64,000 nt of DNA, from the NCBI GenBank assembly GCA_964504335.1, contig CAZDET010000005.1, forward strand, positions 83,745-147,744, in the 5' to 3' direction. The notes beneath the pieces are model-generated. The model was not told the origin of the DNA. It did no database searches and saw only the letters and a list, made by a program, of their open reading frames with translations. Below are positions 1-8,003 of this stretch, in pieces. Each line of letters starts with the position of its first letter. The first letter of the stretch is position 1. The position numbers and the translations under genes are program-made. Source of the DNA: CAZDET01 sp964504335. Lineage in GTDB: Bacteria; Bacteroidota; Bacteroidia; Chitinophagales; Saprospiraceae.

Positions 1-981
1 TCCAACGTCTACCCCTTTTACGCTCAGGCTGACATTGTCAATTCCAGCGTTCAGCGCAACCAGGCAATCCGGATGGATTTGATGCTCAACTTGCAAAAGG
101 CAGAGGACCTCTTCGAGAAGCTGCTCAATCAGGTAGCATTCCCACTGGCCAAATTCGTACGGGATCGCATTCGCCTCCACAAGCAGCAGCTCGATGCCGA
201 GTTCAACAGCAGCGACGAGACGCGCATTGTCGATTTTCTACAGCAGGAAGCCCACCCACTGCTCCGTCAATTTCGGGAGGATTACAGCGATCTAAGGCCC
301 GGAATTGACCGGTATTTCCGGTCGCTAGACCCCGCACTGGGGATCATTTACGACAAGCGCCGGGACTACGAAGACAGCGTCACCCGCATCAACCAGGTGC
401 TCGGTGCTTTTCTCGACGAGAAAAACGAAGAGATTCAGCAAGTTCTCCCGCACTACTACGAAAAATACAAGACCGATGGGGTGGAATACGAAATGTATGC
501 CGGTCAGTCGCTACTGCGCAGCCATCGCTTCAGCCCCATTCATCTTCAGAACCTCCGCCTTTGGCAGCTTATCCACCTTTTTGAGGTCACTCGTTTGTCG
601 GAACGGTTGCGGCCAGAACTCGCCGTGCCAATGAGTACGGCTCAACTGATTTTTGCCTACACCAGTCCGTTAAACATTCAATTCCGCATGGAAGAAAAAC
701 AGTTTGACGTGGACGGGGCGTACAATGTCCGCTACGAAATTCTGAAAAAGCGCATCGACAAGGCGACCATCGAGGGTGGTGCCCAGCGCCTTACCCAAAA
801 GGGCAAGGTAGCTATTGTTTACTTGCACGATAAAGACCGCCAGGAGTATTTCAACTACTTGAATTACCTGGCTTCGGAGGGGCAGATTGAGGATGAAATT
901 GAAGACTTCTTGCTCGATCCCGTTCAGGGGGTCCAGGGGTTGCATGCACTGCGCGTTCAGGTACGGCTCGATTATTCCTGA
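1..981 (+). CDS. C-terminal part of a large cytosolic protein, probably GAF-domain type (5' truncated)
   Basis: The frame is open from the first base, so the true start lies upstream; 326 residues are visible. The visible part is mostly alpha-helical and charged, with no signal peptide or membrane segment. I recall similar C-terminal regions in long (about 750-800 residue) GAF-domain proteins of Bacteroidota, but no diagnostic motif is in the visible portion, so the family call is tentative. Nothing suggests a pseudogene: the reading frame is clean to the TGA. The last 10 bases overlap the end of the convergent HD phosphohydrolase gene, so the two transcripts share a tail. Confidence 0.55.
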   Translation, partial: SNVYPFYAQADIVNSSVQRNQAIRMDLMLNLQKAEDLFEKLLNQVAFPLAKFVRDRIRLHKQQLDAEFNSSDETRIVDFLQQEAHPLLRQFREDYSDLRPGIDRYFRSLDPALGIIYDKRRDYEDSVTRINQVLGAFLDEKNEEIQQVLPHYYEKYKTDGVEYEMYAGQSLLRSHRFSPIHLQNLRLWQLIHLFEVTRLSERLRPELAVPMSTAQLIFAYTSPLNIQFRMEEKQFDVDGAYNVRYEILKKRIDKATIEGGAQRLTQKGKVAIVYLHDKDRQEYFNYLNYLASEGQIEDEIEDFLLDPVQGVQGLHALRVQVRLDYS

Positions 982-1568
982 AGGGTGGCCAGTAATTGCT
1001 CGACCTGCTGGAGGTTTTTGCGAAATTGATGCCCGTAGCGCGCCCGCGCTTCGGGGGTATGGTAGTGATGCTTGTGCAGAAACTCCAGATTCAGAGCCAG
1101 CCACTCTTCCTCGGAGTAGATTTGCTTGCAAAACACTTCCCACTCGTGGCGCAAGAGGGGCAGTTTGCTGAAAAACGCGGTGCTTCCCAGGTTGTGCAAA
1201 TCGGCATCTTTAAGCAGGGCTTGCAACCGGGTTGCGGGCAGACGGCTGATGCGCGTAGCTTCGATACACGCCGCTATGCGATTTATTTTATGCGCCGGAT
1301 AGCCTTCTCGTTGCAGAAAGGTTTTAGCGATCTCCACGCTGGCCGCTTCGTGATTGGCGTATTGCCGCACGAAACCCGAATCGTGAAATAAGGCCGCCAG
1401 CTCCAGAATTTCCGAATCGCCCCTTGGCAGGCCGGCGTCGATCATCAACTGCCGGGCGCTTTTCAGTACGCCGAGTGTATGTGATAGATTGTGATAGCGG
1501 TGGTTATCCGTCAGGGCGAGCTGTAAGAGTTGAGTGACGTAAATTCTGCCTTTAGATACGATTGACAT
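972..1568 (-). CDS. HD-domain metal-dependent phosphohydrolase
   Basis: 198 residues, the usual size for the stand-alone 'predicted metal-dependent HD superfamily phosphohydrolase' group. The metal-binding signature is complete: YHNLSHT (His26, His30), LFHDSGF (His62-Asp63) and KDADLHNLG (Asp121/Asp123). Such proteins hydrolyse phosphate esters or nucleotides in the cytosol; the substrate cannot be read from sequence. It lies downstream of egtD on the same strand (81 bp gap), which could give read-through from the ergothioneine genes, but no functional link is known. Its 3' end overlaps the preceding convergent gene by 10 bp. Confidence 0.85.
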   Translation of the reverse strand: MSIVSKGRIYVTQLLQLALTDNHRYHNLSHTLGVLKSARQLMIDAGLPRGDSEILELAALFHDSGFVRQYANHEAASVEIAKTFLQREGYPAHKINRIAACIEATRISRLPATRLQALLKDADLHNLGSTAFFSKLPLLRHEWEVFCKQIYSEEEWLALNLEFLHKHHYHTPEARARYGHQFRKNLQQVEQLLATLQE

Positions 1569-1649
1569 TACCGCGAAAGTGTTAATGGTATGATGATCAA
1601 CGCTTCGCGGGCAGCAACCGTTTCCCCTCCCTGCTATTTTACCTATTTA

Positions 1650-2627
1650 TTAACGCTGCGGTACTTGCCAGAGGCTATCGACAAAATAGCCGCGCCGGTC
1701 CGTGAAATGGCGAACAAACTGCATCCCCGACTCGTCGGCGATTTGTTCAATCTCCGATTGGCTGTACTTGAGGGATACTTCCACGCTGATGGCTTCCCAG
1801 GGGTCGAACTGAAACGATTGGTTGAGCTGGTCGATCGTCACAGCTTGAGCACACTGGCTTACGAGGTAACTTCGCGCCTCTCCACTCACGGGGTTGTACG
1901 TTTCCCAATGCCGAAATTGCTCAACGACAAAATTTCCACCCAATTCGCGGTTGATGCGTTCGAGCAGGTTGAGATTGAACGCGGCGGTTATGCCGTGGGG
2001 GTCATCGTAGGCCTGAATGATAATGGCCGGGTCTTTTTTCAGATCGATCCCGACGAGGAGATAATCGCCCGGGTTGAGGTAGGTGCGCAGCTTTGACAGG
2101 AAGGCCACGGCTTCGTTCGGATAAAAGTTACCGATGTTGCCCCCCAGGAACAGGACCAGCTTCCGCTTTTCGCTTTGTTGTTTCATGCGCTCCAGCGCCA
2201 CAAAATAGTCACCGGGCACGGGATCGATTTGCAATTGGGGCCATCGTAGCCGACACGAGGATTCGAGTTGGCCCAGTACATTTTCGGAGATGTCGATTGG
2301 CCGGTAGATAAAATCGATTTGCTGCTCCAGAAAATACTCGATGAGCACCTGGGTTTTGGTGCCGTCGCCCGCCCCTAACTCTACCATTTCGAAGGGGGCA
2401 TCGCCAATGGACTGCTGGATCGCCTGCCGTTGCGTCTGGAAGATCTCCCGTTCACAATCGGTGAGGTAGTATTCCGGCATGGCCATGATTTGCTGGAATA
2501 ACTCATCGCCCCGCTCATCGTAAAAATACTTACTCGGCAAGCGTTTGGGATGTTGGGATAACCCGGAAAGCACATCCCGGGCGAAAGCGGTATCAACGTG
2601 GTTGGAGGTGGATGTTTGAACTGTCAT
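1650..2627 (-). CDS. egtD: L-histidine N-alpha-methyltransferase (EgtD)
   Basis: SAM-dependent trimethylation of histidine to hercynine, the first step of ergothioneine synthesis. Seen: the SAM-binding motif VELGAGDGTKT near residues 82-92, the family blocks PEYYLTDCEREIF (51-63) and FLGGNIGNF, and the typical C-terminus with HFTDRRGYFVDSLW. I chose the ATG at 2627, giving 325 residues starting MTVQTS, because it matches the normal family length; longer starts exist at 2678 (ATG) and 2684 (TTG), the latter four bases from the egtB stop. It follows egtB on the same strand, so hercynine would be made and consumed by one operon. Confidence 0.92.
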   Translation of the reverse strand: MTVQTSTSNHVDTAFARDVLSGLSQHPKRLPSKYFYDERGDELFQQIMAMPEYYLTDCEREIFQTQRQAIQQSIGDAPFEMVELGAGDGTKTQVLIEYFLEQQIDFIYRPIDISENVLGQLESSCRLRWPQLQIDPVPGDYFVALERMKQQSEKRKLVLFLGGNIGNFYPNEAVAFLSKLRTYLNPGDYLLVGIDLKKDPAIIIQAYDDPHGITAAFNLNLLERINRELGGNFVVEQFRHWETYNPVSGEARSYLVSQCAQAVTIDQLNQSFQFDPWEAISVEVSLKYSQSEIEQIADESGMQFVRHFTDRRGYFVDSLWQVPQR

Positions 2628-2687
2628 TTGTTTGTTTAAAGATGAGCGCGAAGTAGCCGCTAGCCTGGTACCGACCATCCGCAATGA

Positions 2688-3968
2688 TTAATCGCGAGCG
2701 AGTCGAATGCCCGTGAATTGCCAGCGTTTGTCGGGATGAAAAAAGTTTCGGTAGGTCAGTCGTATATGAGAAGCCGGGGTAGCGCAGGAGCCGCCCCGCA
2801 ACACCATCTGGTTAATCATGAATTTGCCGTTGTATTCGCCCAGCGCCCCTTCCAAGCGCGGGTATTTCGGATAGGATAGATACGCGCTGTTGGTCCATTC
2901 CCAGCAGTGTCCCAGCATCTGATCGTCCGTTGGGCTTTTTTGTGGATAGGGGTGAAAGTAACCGCGCTCGGCAAAATTGCCTTCCTCCGGAATTTGGGCA
3001 TGCCTGGATCGACAAGCGACTTCCCATTCCTGCTCCGTTGGCAGGCGGTAGCCCGTCCAACGGGCGTAGGCATCGGCTTCGTACCAACTCACGTGCGTAA
3101 CCGGTTCGTGCAGTGCAATCGGCCGCAACCCGTTCAAGGTGTACTGGTACCAATCCCCGTCGCGTTCGTACCAGTACAAGGGCGCTTTCGTATCCAGCTG
3201 CCGGGCCCATTCGATGCCCTCCATTTGCCAGTGCTTGAATTGCGCGTAGCCACCGTCCTTCACAAATTCCAGATACTCCCCATTTGTAACGAGGCGCTCG
3301 GCAATCCCGAACGTTTCAAGGTAGTGCTGATGCGCACTCAATTCATTGTCCCAGCAAAATCCATCGCCCTCGTATCCGATTCGGTAAAGTCCGCCTTCCA
3401 CGGTTGCGAAAGACAATGGTGCCGGTGGTGTAGCGGGGTTTCCCGCTCGCTGAGCCGTGTAAGCCGGATACAACGGGTTGGTGCCCAGAATGTATTTTAG
3501 GTCGGTCAGAAGTAATTCCTGGTGCTGCTGCTCGTGTTGCAATCCGATTTCGACCAGATTGGCCAGCTCTGTCGGAAGCTCCCGCCCGGCGTACTGCTCA
3601 AACCAGGTTTCCATGTGCTCATCGACGTACTTCCGGTAGGCGACGATCCGATCGGTGGTGGGACGGGTCATATTGCCCCGGTTCGACCGAAGGATCCGTG
3701 GCCCCTGGCTTTCGTAGTAGGAGTTGAAAAACCAGTTGAGCCGCTCGTCGAATAGCTCATAGCCGGCCAGTTGTTCGCGCAGGATGAAATTTTCGAAAAA
3801 CCAGGTGGAGTGCCCGAGATGCCATTTTGGCGGACTGACGTCCACGATCGGCTGAGGAACGAAGTCTTCGGGCTGGAGGGGGGCACACAGGGTCATCGAC
3901 CATGCGCGCACGTCCTGATAACGCAAAAGGAGCGCCGTAGCCGGGCTGATTTCGGGATGATGTATCAT
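2688..3968 (-). CDS. egtB: Ergothioneine biosynthesis protein EgtB (hercynine oxygenase / sulfoxide synthase)
   Basis: Non-haem iron enzyme joining hercynine to a thiol (gamma-glutamylcysteine or cysteine) with O2 to give a sulfoxide. 426 residues, normal length. The N-terminal DinB-like domain supplies the three iron-binding histidines: KWHLGHSTWFF (His50) and QHEQQHQE (His145, His149). The C-terminal half is an FGE-sulfatase-type domain with GHCWEWTNS and LRGGSCATP near its end. It lacks the extra methyltransferase domain of OvoA, and a separate egtD lies just downstream, which fits ergothioneine rather than ovothiol. No egtA, egtC or egtE homologue is nearby, so the thiol donor and the C-S lyase are encoded elsewhere or differ. 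Confidence 0.93.
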   Translation of the reverse strand: MIHHPEISPATALLLRYQDVRAWSMTLCAPLQPEDFVPQPIVDVSPPKWHLGHSTWFFENFILREQLAGYELFDERLNWFFNSYYESQGPRILRSNRGNMTRPTTDRIVAYRKYVDEHMETWFEQYAGRELPTELANLVEIGLQHEQQHQELLLTDLKYILGTNPLYPAYTAQRAGNPATPPAPLSFATVEGGLYRIGYEGDGFCWDNELSAHQHYLETFGIAERLVTNGEYLEFVKDGGYAQFKHWQMEGIEWARQLDTKAPLYWYERDGDWYQYTLNGLRPIALHEPVTHVSWYEADAYARWTGYRLPTEQEWEVACRSRHAQIPEEGNFAERGYFHPYPQKSPTDDQMLGHCWEWTNSAYLSYPKYPRLEGALGEYNGKFMINQMVLRGGSCATPASHIRLTYRNFFHPDKRWQFTGIRLARD

Positions 3969-4012
3969 TGGGATCGGTATCGTGTAACTTGATTGGATCG
4001 TGGAGGGACCGG

Positions 4013-4303
4013 TTAGGCGTCTTTAACTTCGACACCTTTCCAGAAGGCAACCCGGTCTTTGATTTCTTGGGCTGCGGGCTTGGGGTCCGGATAATACCAG
4101 GCAGCATCCATGGTTGCTTCCCCATCTTTTTGGATAGACAGGTAGGAAGCCTGGCCTTTCCAGGGGCAGGTAGTTCGTCGATCGCTTTCCGCGAAGTATT
4201 CGGAGCGAAGACTTTCTCTTGGAAAGTAGTAATTGCCTTCTACCTGAACCAAATCATCGGATTCGGCAATTACGTGACCATTCCAGATAGCTTGCTTCTT
4301 CAT
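4013..4303 (-). CDS. DUF427 family protein
   Basis: 96 residues, the full length of the small DUF427 (PF04248) fold. Diagnostic stretches: AIWNGHVIAES at the N-terminus, NYYFPRESL, TTCPWKGQASY with the conserved Cys-Pro-Trp-Lys-Gly, and AAWYYPDPKPAA. The biochemical role of the family is unknown. It is the gene before egtB on the same strand (44 bp gap), so it is probably co-transcribed with egtBD; a role in sulfur or redox metabolism would be inference only. Its upstream region carries three abutting palindromes at 4357-4397. Confidence 0.88.
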   Translation of the reverse strand: MKKQAIWNGHVIAESDDLVQVEGNYYFPRESLRSEYFAESDRRTTCPWKGQASYLSIQKDGEATMDAAWYYPDPKPAAQEIKDRVAFWKGVEVKDA

Positions 4304-4308
4304 AGGTT

Positions 4309-4316
4309 TTGAAACT
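4309..4316 (-). promoter_or_regulatory. Possible -7 element for DUF427-egtB-egtD
   Basis: On the minus strand TAAGTTTC differs from TAnnTTTG only at the last base and lies 5 bases before the DUF427 start, implying a very short or absent leader. No clear -33 element is seen at the usual spacing, so this is a weak call. Confidence 0.25.
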
Positions 4317-4356
4317 TAGCCGGAGGCCTTTTTTAAAAAGAAAAGTGGCAAGAGAA

Positions 4357-4397
4357 GGTATTGTTCAATACCAAATGGTATGGATACGTGCGTATCC
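4357..4397. promoter_or_regulatory. Three abutting palindromes, candidate operator for DUF427-egtBD
   Basis: Three perfect inverted repeats lie side by side: GGTATTG-TT-CAATACC (4357-4372), ATACCA-AA-TGGTAT (4368-4381, sharing its left arm with the first) and GGATACG-TG-CGTATCC (4382-4397). All arms contain a GGTAT or GGATAC-like half-site. The block sits 54 bp upstream of the DUF427 start and 30 bp beyond the stop of the WGR-like gene, which is where an operator would lie. A terminator is unlikely because no T-tract follows directly on either strand. Confidence 0.5.
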
Positions 4398-4427
4398 CCA
4401 TTATATCTTACGTTTGTGAGGGTATGA

Positions 4428-5255
4428 CTAATGGATAGCGGCGGCGGTAAGCAGCCGCACCCGCGCCATGAATTCCGGCCGCCGGAACTGGTAGGCCTGC
4501 AAGTGTACCCGATCGTCGGGTCCGTATACGAAGCGCGCCTCCTGCAATTCGTGATTGGAAACGCGCACGGGCACCGAAGACGGTTCCTCCAGCGGTTCCT
4601 GATTGTGCAGGACGACCTTGGCAGGTGCCTCCCGCAACTCGAACTGCTCCCGGGCCAGCAAATCGATGAGCGGTAAGCCCTGAAAATCGCGGTTCCAAAC
4701 GAAGCAGTATTCCTCGGATGCGCCTTGATTGGTACGGTAGATGAACCGAATTTCCCAGGGCTGGCGGCGCAGCACATCCCAGTAGGCTAGTCGGGTGGCG
4801 AGGTCGGGGCGAATATCTTCCGCCAGTTCGTAGCCTTGCTGTTCTCTTGCCCGAAGAAGATTGCGTAGTTGGTGAAAGGCATAGCGGTTGCTTTCCAATT
4901 CCCGGCTGCGATGCCGGCCGAGCTGCCCCACCTGCCCATCGCTGCGGAACAGGTGCTTGCCCACCACGGCCGCCTCCCAAAACAAGCCGTTGCGCTCCAG
5001 GTAAACGTGGCACACTTCATCCGTATCCTCTTCGAAGAAATAGGTCCGATCCGCTGCGTCTTCCAGAAAACTCCAGTTGTCTTCTTCCGCAATGATTGCT
5101 AACCCGGCGACGACTTCCTCCCGGGATGCCTCATAGCCCGCGAGTTGGACCGCTCGGCAAATCTCGGAATCCGAGGCCCGGCCATGACGAAAAATCAGCG
5201 TTTCGGCCATATTCCAAATGACCTCCAGTGTGAGTGGACGTAGGTTTGTGGTCAT
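4428..5255 (-). CDS. Protein with N-terminal helical (wHTH-like?) region and WGR-like domain
   Basis: 275 residues, no signal peptide or membrane segment. Residues about 17-75 look like a small helical, possibly winged-helix, unit. Residues about 82-145 (VYLERNGLFWEAAVV, then DGQVGQLGRHRSR and a helix ending QQGYEL) have the layout of a WGR domain, which in poly(ADP-ribose) polymerases and MolR-type proteins contacts nucleic acid or protein; the Trp-Gly-Arg core is degenerate here. The remaining 130 residues are unrecognised. A good Bacteroidota promoter lies 79 bp upstream. It heads the leftward run into DUF427-egtBD but is separated from it by the palindromes. Function unknown. Confidence 0.7.
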   Translation of the reverse strand: MTTNLRPLTLEVIWNMAETLIFRHGRASDSEICRAVQLAGYEASREEVVAGLAIIAEEDNWSFLEDAADRTYFFEEDTDEVCHVYLERNGLFWEAAVVGKHLFRSDGQVGQLGRHRSRELESNRYAFHQLRNLLRAREQQGYELAEDIRPDLATRLAYWDVLRRQPWEIRFIYRTNQGASEEYCFVWNRDFQGLPLIDLLAREQFELREAPAKVVLHNQEPLEEPSSVPVRVSNHELQEARFVYGPDDRVHLQAYQFRRPEFMARVRLLTAAAIH

Positions 5256-5333
5256 GATGTGGTTGTTTTGGATGTTACCGGAAACAGCACTTCCCGGATT
5301 TCATTTTTTTGCGTATAACGGATGCTTACACGA

Positions 5334-5364
5334 CAAATTTAGGGAGGATTTGAGTCGAAATCAA
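5334..5364 (-). promoter_or_regulatory. Bacteroidota-type promoter for the WGR-like gene
   Basis: Reading the minus strand, TTGA (5361-5364) is followed after exactly 19 nt by TAAATTTG (5334-5341), an exact match to the -7 consensus TAnnTTTG. It lies 79 bp upstream of the ATG at 5255. The 253-bp gap 5256-5508 between this gene and the divergent priA is AT-rich and holds no gene. Confidence 0.55.
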
Positions 5365-5508
5365 GCTTTTTTACAACTTTTTGTTTTAAATTTTTCCACA
5401 AAGAACAAAATTGAATATCCAGCAATTACAATATTTTGCTTATGTGCCAAGCAAGTATTTCGGTTAAAAATTCGCTATCTTGCCCGGAAAAGATGGGAAA
5501 TAGCTGAC

Positions 5509-7986
5509 ATGCATCAAATTGATGATACTCCACCTTCGGCTGCCGGGCGTTTTGCGGATGTCATCCTGCCGCTGGCCACGGAAAAACCCTATACCTATCA
5601 CGTCCCGGAGGCGCTAATCACGCCCCTACAGCCAGGGATGCGCGTAGAGGTGCCCTTCGGCAAAAACAAGCGGTACGCGGGCATTGTACTGCGGCTACAC
5701 AATCAGGCCCCCGCCCACCGGACGAAGCCACTCCTCTCGCTGATTGATCAAGCCCCAATCGTCACCGGGCATCAGCTCGCCTTTTGGCAATGGTTGGGCT
5801 CTTACTACCAATCCACCCTCGGCGAAATCATGACTGCCGCTCTACCGGCCCACCTGAAACTGACCAGCGAGACGCGCGTGACGCTCGGCCCGCTTTTTCA
5901 CGATGATGCGACCCACCTGGACGAAAAGGAATACCTTATCGCCGAGGCGCTGACGATTCAGGAATCGCTCACTCTGGGCGAAATTCAAGGGATTCTGCAG
6001 CAAAAGACCATTTACCCGATCATTCGCCGCCTGCTCGACAAGCGCATCATCTACCTCGAAGAGCAACTCCAGCAGCGCTACCAGCCCCGGTCGGTGCGCT
6101 GCGTCCGTCTGGCCGAACCCTACGCGACCGATCCCGAGCAGTATCACCACGCCTTCGACCTCGTAGCCCGTTCTGATCGCCAGACCGCCGTGCTGATGGA
6201 GTTCATTCAGACCAACCGGCAACAGGCCTTCGTGCGGCAGCAAGACCTCACCAAGCGCACCGGTGCCGATAGCTCCGTCGTTAAAGCGATGGTCAAAAAG
6301 GGGATTTTCGAAGTCTACGACCGCGAGGTAAGCCGCCTGGGCAGCTACGAGGAGGAAACGGTTTCCTCCTCGGCCCTTTCAGAACAGCAGCAGGAAGCCC
6401 TGCAAGCGATCCGCGGTCATTTCCAGGCCGATCGCCCGGTGCTGCTCTGGGGCGTAACGGGCAGTGGCAAAACCCGTGTCTACCTCGAGTTAATCCAGGA
6501 GGTAATTCAGCGCGGTGGTCAGGTGCTGTATCTGCTTCCCGAAATTGCCCTCACTACCCAGATCATCCAGCGGCTACAGCGCGTTCTTGGGGATGCCGTG
6601 GCGATCTATCATTCCCGTATTTCCAACAATGAACGAGTCGAACTGTGGCAGCAGGTACTAGCCGGAAAGTCGGCGATTGTCGGGCCCCGGTCCGCTCTGT
6701 TTTTGCCTTTTCAACAGCTGGAGTTGGTGATTATCGACGAAGAGCACGACCCATCTTTCAAACAGCAAGACCCCAATCCGCGCTATCACGGCCGGGATGC
6801 GGCCGTATTCCTCGCTCATCTCCACGGTGCCAAAGTGCTGATGGGGACGGCCACGCCCTCCCTGGAATCTATGCAAAACGCCGAACAGGGGAAATACGGC
6901 CTGGTCGAAATGCCCGAGCGGTTCGGAGGGGTACAACTTCCGGAAATTCAGATCGCCGACGTCCGCGAAGAGCTGCGGCAGCGCAAGCTGCAGTCGCATT
7001 TTTCCACCCCCTTGATCGAGGCGCTGAAGGCGACACTCGAGCGGAACGAACAGGCCATCCTGTTTCAAAACCGCCGGGGATACGCTCCTACCTATCGCTG
7101 CCCTACCTGTGGCTGGCACAGCGAATGCATCAATTGCGACGTCAGCCTCACCTACCATCGCTACCAACACAGCCTGAAATGCCACTACTGCGGCTATACC
7201 ACCCGGCTGCCGGAGGCTTGCCCGGCCTGTGGGGAGCAGCAACTACAACTACAGGGGTTCGGCACCGAGAAAATCGAAGACGAGTTGAAAATCTACCTGC
7301 CGGAAGCTCGCATTGCCCGGATGGACCTGGATACCGTGCGGGGGAAACACGCCCACGCCAAATTGCTCCAGCAATTCGAATCGGGTGAACTGGACGTACT
7401 GGTAGGAACGCAAATGGTCACAAAAGGGCTCGACTTCGAGCGCGTCGGGCTAGTGGGCGTGATCAGCGCCGACCAACTGTTACACTTTCCCGATTTCCGG
7501 GCTACGGAGCGAGCGTTTCAACTGCTGGTACAAGTAGCGGGAAGAGCTGGACGCAAGCACCGACAGGGGCAGGTCATTATCCAGACCTTCAACCCCACCC
7601 ACCCGGTACTGGACGAGGTCATCCAAAACGATTTTCAGCGCTTTTTCCAACGCGAAGTCCGGGAGCGGAAAGAATTCGGGTATCCCCCCTTCATTCGGCT
7701 CATTCGCATCACCCTTCAGCACAAGCGCAGCGAGGTAAGCGAGGAAGCCGCTAAATTGCTCGCCCTCTGGCTGAAGGCAGATCTCGCCGATTGGGTGATT
7801 GGCCCCGCTGCTCCTTACGTCGGTCGGGTACGCAATTATTATTTGCAGGATATTCTCCTAAAAATCCCTCGCAGCAGCAAGCAGTTGCAACGGGCGAAGC
7901 AACTCATTCGACAGGCCCGCCACCGGCTGGCGAAATCAGATGGCCTGACGACCGTGCGGGTGAAGGTGGATGTGGATCCGATGTAG
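5509..7986 (+). CDS. priA: Primosomal protein N' (replication restart helicase PriA)
   Basis: Superfamily 2 DNA helicase that reloads the replisome at stalled forks. I chose ATG 5509 (825 residues, MHQIDDTPPS, then the family N-terminus FADVILPLATEKPYTY); the frame is open upstream to 5218 but that part is AT-rich, unlike PriA, and overlaps the divergent gene. Walker A GVTGSGKT is near residue 315, Walker B IIDEEHD near 409, and the zinc-binding cysteines form a cluster between about 530 and 575 (CPTCGW, CINC, CHYCGY, CPACG). Length and motifs are complete. It converges on the SMP-30 gene. Confidence 0.95.
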   Translation: MHQIDDTPPSAAGRFADVILPLATEKPYTYHVPEALITPLQPGMRVEVPFGKNKRYAGIVLRLHNQAPAHRTKPLLSLIDQAPIVTGHQLAFWQWLGSYYQSTLGEIMTAALPAHLKLTSETRVTLGPLFHDDATHLDEKEYLIAEALTIQESLTLGEIQGILQQKTIYPIIRRLLDKRIIYLEEQLQQRYQPRSVRCVRLAEPYATDPEQYHHAFDLVARSDRQTAVLMEFIQTNRQQAFVRQQDLTKRTGADSSVVKAMVKKGIFEVYDREVSRLGSYEEETVSSSALSEQQQEALQAIRGHFQADRPVLLWGVTGSGKTRVYLELIQEVIQRGGQVLYLLPEIALTTQIIQRLQRVLGDAVAIYHSRISNNERVELWQQVLAGKSAIVGPRSALFLPFQQLELVIIDEEHDPSFKQQDPNPRYHGRDAAVFLAHLHGAKVLMGTATPSLESMQNAEQGKYGLVEMPERFGGVQLPEIQIADVREELRQRKLQSHFSTPLIEALKATLERNEQAILFQNRRGYAPTYRCPTCGWHSECINCDVSLTYHRYQHSLKCHYCGYTTRLPEACPACGEQQLQLQGFGTEKIEDELKIYLPEARIARMDLDTVRGKHAHAKLLQQFESGELDVLVGTQMVTKGLDFERVGLVGVISADQLLHFPDFRATERAFQLLVQVAGRAGRKHRQGQVIIQTFNPTHPVLDEVIQNDFQRFFQREVRERKEFGYPPFIRLIRITLQHKRSEVSEEAAKLLALWLKADLADWVIGPAAPYVGRVRNYYLQDILLKIPRSSKQLQRAKQLIRQARHRLAKSDGLTTVRVKVDVDPM

Positions 7987-8003
7987 TGTGGGTGTGGGTG
8001 TGG
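7987..8003 (+). repeat. Short tandem repeat (TGTGGG)n between convergent genes
   Basis: Directly after the priA stop come almost three copies of TGTGGG, filling the whole 17-bp gap to the convergent SMP-30 stop. It is one of several G/T-rich short tandem repeats placed right after stop codons in this window. Confidence 0.6.

Noticed and set aside
5218..5508. Upstream extension of priA by 97 residues
   Set aside because: AT-rich, unlike any PriA N-terminus, and would overlap the divergent WGR-like gene; the family start FADVILPLATEKPYTY follows ATG 5509.
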